Counted from the stretch's first letter, positions 17,009 to 24,791 are shown. The stretch: 64,000 nucleotides of DNA from Modestobacter sp. VKM Ac-2984 (GCF_026967985.1 NZ_JAPVBJ010000011.1:1-64000), one strand, 5' to 3'. The notes: generated by a model from the letters alone, not told the origin. Numbers and translations: made by a program.

Positions 17009-17563
17009 ATGGCCGATCCCGAGACCGATCCCGAAGACAGGCCCCCCGCCGACGGGACAGGCCCCGGTCGTGCGGTGCGCTGGTGGCTGGCCGCGGCCAC
17101 CTTCGTGGCCGGGATCTTCCTCGGAGGGCTCGTCGTCGGCCTGCTGAGCGAGGGGTCGGCGCCGGTCCCGATCGCTGCCCAGGACGCTCCCGCCACCGAT
17201 GACGCCGTCCCGCTGCCGGAGGCCCCGGCGACGGGGGAGACCGCCGAGGTGGTCGTCAACGCCGCCTGCCTGCGGGCCGTCAACGGGGCACAGGACGTCG
17301 TCGCCGTCATCGACGACCTGGGTGAGGCGGTCAGCGAGTTCAACGCCGCCCGGCTGGACGAGGTGGTCCGGCGGCTGCAGCCCCTGCAGGGACGGCTGAG
17401 CGCCGACATCGCCGGCTGTCAGGTGGTCGGCGAGGTCCAGGAGGCGACACCTTCCGGGACACCTTCCGGGACGCCGACGGGGACGCCCACGGGGACGCCC
17501 ACCGGGACGCCGCCGGGTGAGCCGACGCCTCCCTCACCGACCACTGTCGCACCGCCCAGCTGA
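17009..17563 (+). CDS. Single-pass membrane protein with Gly-Thr-Pro repeat tail
   Basis: A 184-residue protein. An acidic cytoplasmic N-terminus (PETDPEDRPPADG) is followed by one membrane helix (WWLAAATFVAGIFLGGLVVG). The extracytoplasmic helical domain has two cysteines (NAACLRAVNGAQDVVAVIDD and DIAGCQVVGEV), probably a disulfide. The C-terminus is low complexity: repeated GTPT/GTPS units encoded by tandem ACGGGGACGCCC-like DNA. GAGAGGA precedes the ATG by five bases. The family is not recognised; the repeat tail may span cell wall. It is transcribed divergently from the MMPL operon, so a role in the same envelope process is possible but unproven. Confidence 0.65.
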   Translation: MADPETDPEDRPPADGTGPGRAVRWWLAAATFVAGIFLGGLVVGLLSEGSAPVPIAAQDAPATDDAVPLPEAPATGETAEVVVNAACLRAVNGAQDVVAVIDDLGEAVSEFNAARLDEVVRRLQPLQGRLSADIAGCQVVGEVQEATPSGTPSGTPTGTPTGTPTGTPPGEPTPPSPTTVAPPS

Positions 17564-17614
17564 TCCGGGACACTGCAGCGCGGCGTCCGGACGGCCGACC
17601 GCACCGGCCTGGCC

Positions 17615-17659
17615 CCCACAGGCAGTGCACCCACAGGCAGTGCACCCACAGGCAGGGCA
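17615..17659. repeat. Three tandem copies of a 15-bp unit
   Basis: CCCACAGGCAGTGCA is repeated at 17615-17629 and 17630-17644, with a third copy at 17645-17659 differing by one base. It is intergenic, about 50 bp after the Gly-Thr-Pro protein gene. There are no spacers, so it is not a CRISPR. It is a simple tandem repeat that could vary in copy number. Confidence 0.85.
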
Positions 17660-17766
17660 CATCTGGATCACAGCGGCGTGCCGACGAGCCCGGTGAGGTT
17701 GGCGGCATGCCACCGTGGAACTCACCCGACACCGATGCGAGCGCACCAGTCGGGAGGGTGCCGGAC

Positions 17767-18000
17767 ATGGACCACGGTGCCGCCCCGCCGCGGCGGGACT
17801 TCCCGTTCCCCGAGCCCAGCGGTCACCACATGCGGGAGTGGCCACTGGTCTGGGACCCGGAGCGTGGCCACTACGCGCGGACCTGCCCGCACGGCTTCGG
17901 TCACCCAGACCCCGACGACGTCGTCCACCTGCAGTCGGTGGGCGGCGTCTCCGGGGTGCACACCTGCGACGGGTGCTGCATCGCCCCGCTCCGGGACTGA
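17767..18000 (+). CDS. Small conserved hypothetical protein with CDGCC motif
   Basis: A protein of 77 residues from ATG 17767, which has a GGGAGGG ribosome-binding site; ATG 17707 in the same frame would add 20 residues and lacks one. It is rich in H, P, W and R (REWPLVWDPERGHYARTCPH) and has three C-terminal cysteines in HTCDGCC plus one in RTCPHG, enough to bind a metal such as zinc. There is no membrane segment. I do not recognise the family. A hairpin separates it from the convergent spermidine-synthase-like gene. Confidence 0.55.
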   Translation: MDHGAAPPRRDFPFPEPSGHHMREWPLVWDPERGHYARTCPHGFGHPDPDDVVHLQSVGGVSGVHTCDGCCIAPLRD

Positions 18001-18029
18001 CCCGGCGGCCCGCCTCGCGGTGCAGGGGT

Positions 18030-18054
18030 GACGAGGGGCTGGGACACCCTCGTC
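18030..18054. terminator. Hairpin between convergent genes
   Basis: GACGAGGG at 18030-18037 pairs with CCCTCGTC at 18047-18054 around a 9-base loop. Its place between two convergent stop codons suggests a bidirectional terminator. There is no T-tract, as is common in actinobacteria. Confidence 0.5.
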
Positions 18055-18071
18055 GTGAGGGGCCCCAACGG

Positions 18072-18803
18072 TCAGCGCGGCTTCGTGCCCAGGTAGACGG
18101 TGTTCGTGGCCGGCCGGTCCTGCAGGGGGTTGGGGAAGCTGACGACCTCGGCGGCGACGTCGGTGAAGACCTCGGCCAGCACGGACAGGTAGCCGTCCTC
18201 GGGCGGGTCGTTCGACCACAGGGAGAACACCCCTCCCGCCCTCAGGTGCTGGGCCAGCCGTCGCGTGCCGTCGACCCCGTAGAAGCCGGCGCTGCCGTCG
18301 GCGAGCAGGTGCTGCGGTGAATGGTCGATGTCGACGACGACGGCGTCGAACACCCGGCCGGGCGTCGCGGGGTCGAAGCCGGCGCCCTCGGTCATCGCGA
18401 AGAAGTCCCCGTGCACCAGCCGGCAGCGGGGGTCGGCGGTGAGCGTGGGGCCGACCGGCACCAGCCCACGCTCGTGCCAGCCGATCACCGGCTCGAGCAG
18501 GTCGACGACCACCAGCTCCCGCACCCGCGGGTCGGCCAGGACCGCCTCCGCGGTGTAGCCGAGCCCGAGCCCGCCCACGGCCACGTCCAGCCCGGGCGCA
18601 CCGGCGGCGGGCCCGTCGAGCCGCGCCAGCGCGAGCCGGGCCACCGCCACCTCGGCCACGGTGAACTGGGTGGACATCAGGAACTCGTCGCCGAGCTTCA
18701 CCTCGAAGACGTCGAGTCCGGTCACCGGGTCCCGCCGCCGGCGCAGGCTCACCTCGCCGATCGGCGTGGGGCTCCAGTCCAGCTCCTCGATCCGGGCGCT
18801 CAT
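18072..18803 (-). CDS. Spermidine synthase-like (class I methyltransferase fold) protein
   Basis: A 243-residue protein from ATG 18803. It reads as the Rossmann domain of polyamine aminopropyltransferases: GLDVAVGGLGLGYTAEAVL (cofactor loop), VRELVVVDLLEPVIGWHERG, CRLVHGDFFAM and FDAVVVDIDHSP. The short N-terminal beta domain of classical SpeE is reduced, so this is a spermidine synthase-like protein whose substrate is uncertain. The gene starts 26 bp after the stop of the reverse transcriptase gene on the same strand, so the two are probably cotranscribed. Similar genes occur widely in actinobacteria as stand-alone genes, so any link to the retron-like locus needs comparative evidence. Confidence 0.75.
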   Translation of the reverse strand: MSARIEELDWSPTPIGEVSLRRRRDPVTGLDVFEVKLGDEFLMSTQFTVAEVAVARLALARLDGPAAGAPGLDVAVGGLGLGYTAEAVLADPRVRELVVVDLLEPVIGWHERGLVPVGPTLTADPRCRLVHGDFFAMTEGAGFDPATPGRVFDAVVVDIDHSPQHLLADGSAGFYGVDGTRRLAQHLRAGGVFSLWSNDPPEDGYLSVLAEVFTDVAAEVVSFPNPLQDRPATNTVYLGTKPR

Positions 18804-18829
18804 CCCGGGACCACGATCATCGACCGAGC

Positions 18830-20179
18830 CTACGAGGGCGGGGGAGCCGACCAGTCGATCCGGTCGGCCAGGGCGTGCAGCCGGGCGCCGAACCCCGGGT
18901 CGATGGAGGCGGCCCAGGCCACCCGGCCCAGCACGTGGTCGCGGAAGGTGGCCGGGTCGTGGCCGCGGGTCTGGGTCGTCCAGCCGTGGACGGCGCAGTT
19001 GTGCAGCAGCGCCCGCAGCGCGTCCCGCTCCGGCCGTGGCAGGGCGGGGTGGTCGTTGACCACCGTGCCCAGCACCGACTGCCGGCGGGCGGCGCTGGTC
19101 GCCGAGGTCTTCGCCGCGTTCACCCGGAAGCCCTCCTCCTCGACCACCGCGGTGACCAGGGCGGCAAACCGGTCGCGGGCGATCCGCCGGTCCCCGCTGA
19201 AGGTCAGGTCGTCGACGTAGCGGGTGTAGGTGGCACCGGTGGCGGCGGCGAGCCCGGTCAGCCGGCGGTCGAGTCGGTGGCAGACCAGGTTGGCCAGCGC
19301 CGGGGACGTCGGCGCCCCCTGCGGCAGGTGCGGCACCGCCAGCCGCTGACCCAGCCGCCGGTGCCGTTCCCGCGCCTCGATCCCGTCCGGGGCAGGGATC
19401 TGCCGCCACACCTCGGTCGGCAGCACCGTCGTCACCAGCCCGGTGAGCACGTGCGCCACCGGCTCGGGCAGGCCGGCGACGCCCAGCAGCAGGCCGTGCA
19501 CCCGCCCGGCGGCGACGCTGGCGAAGAACGCCTCCAGGTCCATCCGCAGCACCACCGCGGACCCGGCGTGCGGGGCGACCGCGGTGCGCACCGAGCGGCC
19601 GGGCACGCAGCCGTGCGCGGCGTCGTGCACCGGGATGCGGTCGAACACGTGCCGCAGCACCCGCCGCTGCGCCTCCTTGAGCCGCGGCTTGGGGGCGGCG
19701 AGCAGCCGCACCCCGGCCGGGCGCCGGACCACCCGCCACCGGTAGTGCCGCAGCGCCTCGCCGGCCGTGCACTCCAGCCGGCGGGCGTCGGCGAACCACG
19801 CCAGCTCGCCGGCGTCGACGTCGAGCAGTCGGGCGACCGCGGCCTGGTCCGGGAGGTCGGCGACCGGCCACCGCCGCCAGGCCAGCGCCGTCGGCACCGG
19901 TTGCCACCGCACGGGCCGGGGGAGCGGGGGCTGGGACTGCCCGCGCTCCCACCCCCGCGTCGTCCGGACGACGTCGGCCAGCTCCCGCGGCCGGTCGACC
20001 GGGGCGGCGGGGTAGACCGTCTGCACCTCCCCGACCAGCGTGCCCACCCAGGTACGGGCGCGGTCCTGGCCCAGCGCCACCGCCACCCGGCGGACCATCT
20101 CCCGCCGGCGCCACGGGCCGGCCAGCAACGCGGTCGCGATCGCCGCGGCGGTGGCTGCGGCCTGCCGCTCGGCGGTCAT
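18830..20179 (-). CDS. Retron-like reverse transcriptase
   Basis: A 449-residue protein from ATG 20179, preceded by GGGGAG. Residues 1-140 form an unassigned extension. The RT domain follows: PKPRLKEAQRRVLRHVFDRI (163-182), first catalytic Asp in LRMDLEAFF (Asp214), HLPQGAPTSPALANL (284-298), YVDD (Asp323, Asp324), GFRVNAAKTS (350-359) and SVLGTVVND (368-376). The QGAPTSP box and the last motif resemble retron and actinobacterial retron-like RTs; the usual VTG reads VLG here. No maturase, endonuclease or integrase domain is present, so a group II intron or diversity-generating element is unlikely. The hairpin-rich element immediately upstream strongly suggests a retron-type template. The catalytic triad is complete, so activity is expected. 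Confidence 0.88.
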   Translation of the reverse strand: MTAERQAAATAAAIATALLAGPWRRREMVRRVAVALGQDRARTWVGTLVGEVQTVYPAAPVDRPRELADVVRTTRGWERGQSQPPLPRPVRWQPVPTALAWRRWPVADLPDQAAVARLLDVDAGELAWFADARRLECTAGEALRHYRWRVVRRPAGVRLLAAPKPRLKEAQRRVLRHVFDRIPVHDAAHGCVPGRSVRTAVAPHAGSAVVLRMDLEAFFASVAAGRVHGLLLGVAGLPEPVAHVLTGLVTTVLPTEVWRQIPAPDGIEARERHRRLGQRLAVPHLPQGAPTSPALANLVCHRLDRRLTGLAAATGATYTRYVDDLTFSGDRRIARDRFAALVTAVVEEEGFRVNAAKTSATSAARRQSVLGTVVNDHPALPRPERDALRALLHNCAVHGWTTQTRGHDPATFRDHVLGRVAWAASIDPGFGARLHALADRIDWSAPPPS

Positions 20180-20192
20180 CGCAGCTCCCCGT

Positions 20193-20208
20193 GTGCACGG
20201 CGGGGCGG
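20193..20208. repeat. Inverted repeat arm (a2 candidate)
   Basis: GTGCACGGCGGGGCGG on the plus strand, an exact reverse complement of 20338-20353. Pairing stops at the flanking bases on both sides. On the RT-coding strand this is the downstream arm, ending just before the RT ribosome-binding site. Confidence 0.95.
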
Positions 20209-20337
20209 CCAGCCGCTCCTCGCTGGAGGCGCCGCCTGGTGCGCGGAGCGCACAGCGCGGCTCATGACGCCATGCCCGACCTGCTCACGATGCCCCGGGG
20301 TTGCCCCGGGGTGACCGGCTGATGCCGACCGTCCTGC

Positions 20338-20353
20338 CCGCCCCGCCGTGCAC
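20338..20353. repeat. Inverted repeat arm (a1 candidate)
   Basis: CCGCCCCGCCGTGCAC on the plus strand, the exact partner of 20193-20208. It touches a further 9-bp perfect hairpin, CCCGGCCAC-cgta-GTGGCCGGG at 20353-20374, which would form the 5' side of the transcript. Confidence 0.95.
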
Positions 20354-20458
20354 CCGGCCACCGTAGTGGCCGGGCCGGGAGGCGGATGCGGGACACAGCC
20401 ACCCGTCGTGCCCCAGGATGGGCTGCCCGCAGTACCCGACCCGCCCAGGAGCACCGCT

Positions 20459-21079
20459 GTGACCTCGTCCTACTCCGGCCAGCCGCCGGCCCCGATGGCC
20501 GTCCCGGCCTTCTTCGTCTCGCAGCGGGTCACCATGATGGTCAACCGCTACGAGATCCGGGCCGTGCAGCCCGACGGCTCCGAGGGCCACCTGCTCGCGC
20601 TGGCCGAGCAGAAGCGGATGAAGCTGAAGGAGGAGGTGGTCTTCTACGCCGACGAGGCGAAGAGCCGCGCGGTCTTCTCCTTCAAGGCCCGCCAGCGGCT
20701 GGACGTCTCGGCCCAGCACGACGTCTTCGACGAGCACGGTGCACCGCTGGGCATGTTCAGCAAGCAGTTCGGGGCCAGCCTGCTCCGCTCGACCTGGACC
20801 CTCTCGGCCCCGGGCATCGAGGCGGTCGGCCGGGAGCGTCGGCCGGTCCTGGCGGTCGTGCGCCGGGTCTGGACCGCGCTCCCGGTCGTCGGCGACGTCC
20901 CGGTGCCCTTCGTCTTCCACTTCGACTTCGTCGACACCGCGACCGGGGCCCCGGTGCTGATCAGCGAGCGGAAGAAGGCCATCCGGGACCGCTACACCGT
21001 CACGGTGCCCGACCCGCGGCTGGACTTCCGGGTCGCCGCCGCGATGGCCGTCGCCCTGGACGCGCTGCAGAGCCGCTGA
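20459..21079 (+). CDS. LURP-one-related / scramblase-like protein
   Basis: A protein of 206 residues from GTG 20459, with AGGAG seven bases upstream; the longer frame from 20348 would cross the hairpin element and is rejected. A Pro-rich N-terminus leads into a beta-rich domain with YEIRAVQPDGSEGHLLALAE, FSFKARQRLDVSAQHDVFDE and FSKQFGASLLRSTWTLSAPG, the Tubby-like/LURP-one pattern of phospholipid-scramblase relatives. It has no clear membrane segment. The biochemical role of bacterial members is not established. Divergent from the RT locus. Confidence 0.7.
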   Translation: MTSSYSGQPPAPMAVPAFFVSQRVTMMVNRYEIRAVQPDGSEGHLLALAEQKRMKLKEEVVFYADEAKSRAVFSFKARQRLDVSAQHDVFDEHGAPLGMFSKQFGASLLRSTWTLSAPGIEAVGRERRPVLAVVRRVWTALPVVGDVPVPFVFHFDFVDTATGAPVLISERKKAIRDRYTVTVPDPRLDFRVAAAMAVALDALQSR

Positions 21080-21091
21080 CGCGGGCGGGCG

Positions 21092-21496
21092 CTACAGGTA
21101 CCGGCTCTCCAGCTCCGCGAAGAAGGCCTTCGCCAACGCGGTGAAGTCGGCCTCGCGGACGGCGATCTCGTCGCCCACCCGGTACTTGAGCACGGTGCGC
21201 GCCGGGTCCAGCCGGACGTGCTTGTCGGCCTTCATCGTGCTGCCGTGCACCAGCGACTCGGCGATCAGCCGCACCTCGTTCAGCGCGTTGCCGTCCGAGC
21301 CCTCGATGCCCCGGCCGCGGTACACGAACCAGTTCTCCAGCACCACGACCAGGTCGTTGAAGAAGACGGGTTCGAACTCGCGCAGGGCGGCCGGCTCGGC
21401 GGCGGCGGCCAGCTCCCGGTAGGCGGCGACGCGGGCGTCGACCGCCGCGCGCCGTCCCTCGATGTAGTCCAGTGCGTAGGTGCTCTGACACAACAC
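21092..21496 (-). CDS. Conserved hypothetical protein
   Basis: A 134-residue protein from GTG 21496, with GGAGGAG upstream. It is predicted mostly helical: [20 protein letters not shown], then [35 protein letters not shown] and a C-terminal [17 protein letters not shown]. No catalytic motif, signal or membrane segment is seen. Codon use fits the host and the protein looks like a conserved actinobacterial cytoplasmic family, but I cannot give it a function. It converges with the LURP-one-like gene only 12 bp away. Confidence 0.65.
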   Translation of the reverse strand: MLCQSTYALDYIEGRRAAVDARVAAYRELAAAAEPAALREFEPVFFNDLVVVLENWFVYRGRGIEGSDGNALNEVRLIAESLVHGSTMKADKHVRLDPARTVLKYRVGDEIAVREADFTALAKAFFAELESRYL

Positions 21497-21597
21497 GGCT
21501 GCTCCTCCCCGGCTCGCGACGCTGCGCTCCGGCTGGTCCTCTCAGGGTGACACCGCGCGCGGCTGTCCGGAACCGGTCCGGGTGGCGGACCGGTCGG

Positions 21598-21936
21598 TCA
21601 GGCCCGGCTCGTGTCGGGCTGCAGGCTGCGGGGGACCGGCAGCGGGGGGAGGGGCGTCGGGGTCCGCCGGGCGCGCTCTGCGCCGGGGAGCAGCAGGTCC
21701 GGCCGGGTGCGCGGCTCGAGCGGGCGGGGGACCAGCGGGGCGGTCTGGGGCAGGCGGAGGTCGGCCAGCTGCATCCAGCTGGTCCGGTGGAGTCCGGAGA
21801 CGACGGCCTGGACGTGCACCCGACAGGTGCCGTCGGGCTCGTGCCGCCAACCGAGCAGAACCGCGGGCTGCCAGTCCCCGCCCACCAGGAACTCGACCGC
21901 CAGCGGTTCACCCAGCAACGTCGTCGTCTCCTGCAC
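21598..21936 (-). CDS. Conserved hypothetical protein
   Basis: A 112-residue protein from GTG 21936. The N-terminal 70 residues read as a compact beta-rich domain ([40 protein letters not shown]), followed by a proline/arginine-rich tail that is probably disordered. The much longer open frame running upstream to 24,537 is antisense to the flavin-oxidoreductase and peptidase region and is not real. No known family is recognised. It is divergent from the downstream LLM-class oxidoreductase gene. Confidence 0.6.
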   Translation of the reverse strand: MQETTTLLGEPLAVEFLVGGDWQPAVLLGWRHEPDGTCRVHVQAVVSGLHRTSWMQLADLRLPQTAPLVPRPLEPRTRPDLLLPGAERARRTPTPLPPLPVPRSLQPDTSRA

Positions 21937-22059
21937 GGCGGCGACTGTAGGTGTGCGCTCGGTCACGGAGTGGCAGGCGCGCGTGCGGCGACCCGGTTGG
22001 GAAGCGCCCGGGGGCGTGGTGCGTTGACCCGGACAACCAACGCGAAAGGCACCTCCCTC

Positions 22060-23049
22060 ATGCGCATCCCGCTGTCCGTCCTCGACCTCGCCCCGATCGC
22101 CCGCGGGGAGACCGTCAGCAGCAGCATCGCGGCCAGCGTCGCCCTGGCGCAGCGCGCGGAGGAGCACGGCTACCAGCGGGTCTGGTACGCCGAGCACCAC
22201 AACATGCCCAGCATCGCCTCCTCGGCCACCAGCGTGCTCATCGCCCACGTGGGCGCACAGACCAGCCAGATCCGGCTCGGTGCCGGCGGGGTCATGCTGC
22301 CCAACCACGCGCCGCTCACCATCGCCGAGCAGTTCGGGACCCTCGACGCGATGTACCCCGGCCGGATCGACCTCGGCCTGGGCCGCGCGCCGGGCTCGGA
22401 CCAGAACACGATGTACGCGCTGCGCCGCGACCCGAACTCCGCCGACACCTTCCCGCAGGACGTGCTGGAGCTGCAGGGCTACCTGGCCGGCCGGACCCGG
22501 GTGCCCGGCGTCGACGCCATCCCCGGCAAGGGCTCGGACGTCCCGCTCTACGTGCTCGGTTCCTCGCTGTTCGGCGCCCACCTGGCTGCTGCGCTCGGCC
22601 TGCCCTACGCCTTCGCCAGCCACTTCGCGCCGCAGGCCCTGGAGGCCGCCGTCGCGACCTACCGGCGCGAGTTCCAGCCGTCCGACCAGCTGGCGGAGCC
22701 CCACGTCATCGCCGGGGTCAACGTGATCGCCGCCGACACCGTGCGCCAGGCGGAGGAGAACCTGCAGGCGGTCCGCCGGAACATGGCCGTGGGCCTGTTC
22801 GGGCGGGGGCGCAGCTTCACCGACGAGGAGGCCGACCTGCTGCTCGAGCAGGGGGCGGGGCAGCACGTCAGCTCGATGTTCACCTACGCCGCGATCGGCA
22901 CCCCGCGCGAGATCGGCGACTACCTCGAGGGCTTCCGCAAGCAGGCCGACGCCGACGAGCTGATCGTCGCCCACCAGGCCCCCACCACCGAGGGCCGGCT
23001 GCGCTCGGTGACCTTGACCGCGGAGGCCATGGAGTCCGTCAGCGCATAG
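22060..23049 (+). CDS. LLM class flavin-dependent oxidoreductase (MsnO8/YhbW-like)
   Basis: A 329-residue protein from ATG 22060; the frame extends further upstream but similarity begins at [20 protein letters not shown]. It is a luciferase-like TIM barrel: [60 protein letters not shown] and [13 protein letters not shown] are classic for this subgroup. Members use reduced FMN and oxygen to oxidise small molecules; the substrate is unknown. No flavin reductase gene is adjacent. It converges with the NlpC/P60 gene. Confidence 0.88.
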   Translation: MRIPLSVLDLAPIARGETVSSSIAASVALAQRAEEHGYQRVWYAEHHNMPSIASSATSVLIAHVGAQTSQIRLGAGGVMLPNHAPLTIAEQFGTLDAMYPGRIDLGLGRAPGSDQNTMYALRRDPNSADTFPQDVLELQGYLAGRTRVPGVDAIPGKGSDVPLYVLGSSLFGAHLAAALGLPYAFASHFAPQALEAAVATYRREFQPSDQLAEPHVIAGVNVIAADTVRQAEENLQAVRRNMAVGLFGRGRSFTDEEADLLLEQGAGQHVSSMFTYAAIGTPREIGDYLEGFRKQADADELIVAHQAPTTEGRLRSVTLTAEAMESVSA

Positions 23050-23075
23050 CTGCATCGGGAGAGCCCATGGCCGGG

Positions 23076-24422
23076 TCAGGCGCTGGGGCGGACGCCGCCG
23101 ATGAAGCCGCTCCACCGCATCGACGTCACCCGGATGACCGAGCCGCTCTGCGGTGCCTCCAGGATCTGGCCGCCGCCGAGGTAGATGGCCACGTGGTGGA
23201 TGGTCGAGGGGCTGCTGGTGTTGGTGGCCCAGAAGACCAGGTCGCCGCGCTGCAGGTCCGACCGGGAGACCTTGGGCAGGGCCGAGTACTGGGCCCGGCT
23301 GTTGCGCGGGATCGAGACGCCGGCCTGGGCGTAGGCGTAGCGGGTGAGCCCGGAGCAGTCGAAGCCGACGATGCCCGCGTCCACCCCCCAGCCCATGCTG
23401 GGCCCGGTGAGCGACCCGCCGCCCCAGGAGTAGATGGTGCCCAGGTGCCGGCGCGCGGCGGAGATCGCGGTCTCGACCGCGGAGGAGTCGCCGGTCCCGG
23501 CGGAGGTGCTCGTCCGCGGCTGGGAGACGACGGAGCGGGTGGGTGCAGACGCCCGCTCGGCGGCGGCCCGTTCGGCGGCAGCGCGCTCGGCGGCAGCGCG
23601 CTCGGCGGCAGCGCGCTCGGCGGCAGCGCGCTCGGCGGCGGCCTGCTGGGCGGCGTGCTGCTCGGCGGCGGCGCGGGCGCCCTGCAGGCCGAGGAGGGCC
23701 TGCTGGGCCTGGGCGAGCTCCTGCTCGAGGGTGGCCTGCCGGGCGGCGAGCCCGGCCGCCTGCGCCCGGGCCCCGGCCTCCATCGCCACGGCGGTGGCCA
23801 GCGCGTCCTCGGCCTCCAGCTCCAGCGTCGCGGCCGCGGCCAGGCTCGCCTGGGCGGCGGACTCGGCCGCGCGGGCCCGCTCCTCGGCGGCCGTGACCGC
23901 GGTGACGACGTCGCCCTGGTGGGCGCCGGCGGCCTCGAGGAGGGCGGCGCGCTCCAGCATCTGCGCCGGGCCGTCGGCGGTGGTCAGCGCCTCCAACGTC
24001 GGGGAGGTGCTGCCCTGCTGGTAGCTCTGCCGGGCGAACGAGGCGATGTTCGTGCGGGCGGTGGACAGCTCGGCCGCGGCCTGGTCGGCGGAGGCCGCTG
24101 CGGCGTCGGCCGCGACCTGGGCCAGCTCGTACTCGGCCTGCTGGGCCTGGAAGGTGTCCAGGGCGATCGCCGACTGCGCCCGGGCGGCGTCCACCTCGGC
24201 CTGCGCGGTGGCCAGCTCGGCGGAGAGGGAGCCGACCTGCTGCGCGGCGGCGTCCTGCTGCTGCCGGGCCGCGCTGATCTGCTCGTCGGAGGGGTTGGTC
24301 GGGGTCGCCGCGGCGACGCCGGGGGCCGCCACCAGGCAGAGGGCGGCCACGACGACCACGCCGGCCATACGGCGCACCGGACGGGTGCCGGTCCACCGCT
24401 GGGTCGATGCCTTGGTGCCCAT
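23076..24422 (-). CDS. Secreted NlpC/P60 (C40) peptidoglycan endopeptidase, RipA-like
   Basis: A 448-residue protein. A signal peptide (VVVAALCLVAAPGVAA, about residues 22-38) is followed by a long Ala/Gln/Glu coiled coil (about 45-285). A linker of six AERAA repeats comes next, then a C-terminal catalytic domain. The NlpC/P60 triad is visible as Cys in GFDCSGLTRYAY, His in TIHHVAIYLG and a later polar residue. Coiled-coil plus C40 domain is the plan of RipA-type hydrolases, where the coil blocks the active site until processed. It cleaves peptide stems of peptidoglycan during cell separation. The repeats are encoded by near-identical 15-bp DNA units. Confidence 0.9.
   Translation of the reverse strand: MGTKASTQRWTGTRPVRRMAGVVVVAALCLVAAPGVAAATPTNPSDEQISAARQQQDAAAQQVGSLSAELATAQAEVDAARAQSAIALDTFQAQQAEYELAQVAADAAAASADQAAAELSTARTNIASFARQSYQQGSTSPTLEALTTADGPAQMLERAALLEAAGAHQGDVVTAVTAAEERARAAESAAQASLAAAATLELEAEDALATAVAMEAGARAQAAGLAARQATLEQELAQAQQALLGLQGARAAAEQHAAQQAAAERAAAERAAAERAAAERAAAERAAAERASAPTRSVVSQPRTSTSAGTGDSSAVETAISAARRHLGTIYSWGGGSLTGPSMGWGVDAGIVGFDCSGLTRYAYAQAGVSIPRNSRAQYSALPKVSRSDLQRGDLVFWATNTSSPSTIHHVAIYLGGGQILEAPQSGSVIRVTSMRWSGFIGGVRPSA
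23551..23640. repeat. Six tandem 15-bp units encoding AERAA repeats
   Basis: Four successive units from 23581 are near-identical GCGCGCTCGGCGGCA, preceded by two diverged copies. They lie within the peptidase gene and keep the frame, so copy number could change linker length without inactivating the enzyme. Confidence 0.85.
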
Positions 24423-24593
24423 GTCCTCGCGTCCCTCCGCTGCCGTCGTTCACCCGATCAGGTGACCTGACAGAGAGGTCGGACGTTCCCGGAGGGTCCT
24501 TGAGCGCCGCGACACCCTGAGTTGGTGAAAGCAACACGACGTCCTGGCCGGGGGGACCGGGGGTCGGCGTGGCACGCGGGAGACGATGGGGGC

Positions 24594-24791
24594 ATGAACG
24601 TCTTCACCGACTACGCCGAGACGCACTGGGTCCCGATCAACGGCGACATGGTGACCGTGCAGACCATCGACGCCGCGGGGGAGCGGGAGACGCACGTGCT
24701 CTCGGTGCCGGACGCGCTGGCCCAGTTCAAGGTCAAGTACCCGTTCGTGGACGACGCGCAGGCCGCTGCGCTCTTCGCCCAGGGCGGCTGA
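24594..24791 (+). CDS. Small conserved hypothetical protein
   Basis: A 65-residue protein from ATG 24594. The sequence (YAETHWVPINGDMVTVQTID, then VLSVPDALAQFKVKYPFVDD) suggests a small beta-alpha domain with no cysteines, signal or membrane segment. The frame stays open upstream to 24522, but that part is Arg/Gly-rich and unlikely to be coding. The family is not recognised. It is followed 60 bp later by an SGNH hydrolase gene on the same strand. Confidence 0.6.
   Translation: MNVFTDYAETHWVPINGDMVTVQTIDAAGERETHVLSVPDALAQFKVKYPFVDDAQAAALFAQGG

Larger units (their letters stand above)
20193..20353 (-). ncRNA. Candidate retron ncRNA (msr-msd) bounded by a 16-bp inverted repeat
   Basis: A 161-bp GC-rich element lies between the divergent LURP-one-like gene and the RT gene. 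Its ends are perfect 16-bp inverted repeats (20338-20353 and 20193-20208), in the place of retron a1 and a2; the second ends 13 bp before the RT start. Between them I see four hairpins: CGGC-tgat-GCCG (20316-20327), an 8-bp CCCCGGGG stem with a 3-nt loop (20293-20311), GTGCGC-gga-GCGCAC (20239-20253), and CCAGC/GCTGG (20209-20226). Known: retron RTs use a structured RNA just upstream, closed by a1/a2 pairing. Inference: this is that RNA. I cannot assign the branching guanosine or the msr/msd border. Confidence 0.6.

Noticed and set aside
17615-17659. Short CRISPR-like array
   Set aside because: The three 15-bp copies are directly adjacent without spacers, and no cas gene is present.
18830-20179. 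RT as part of a group II intron or diversity-generating element
   Set aside because: There is no maturase or endonuclease domain, no intron boundary motifs, no template/variable repeat pair and no accessory Avd-like gene nearby.
18072-20198. Fusion of the SpeE-like protein with a long N-terminal extension
   Set aside because: The extension is an out-of-frame reading of the RT gene; ATG 18803 is the natural start.
21598-24537. Minus-strand open frame of 979 codons
   Set aside because: It is a GC-driven open frame over the flavin oxidoreductase and the out-of-frame peptidase. Only the last 112 residues form a plausible gene.
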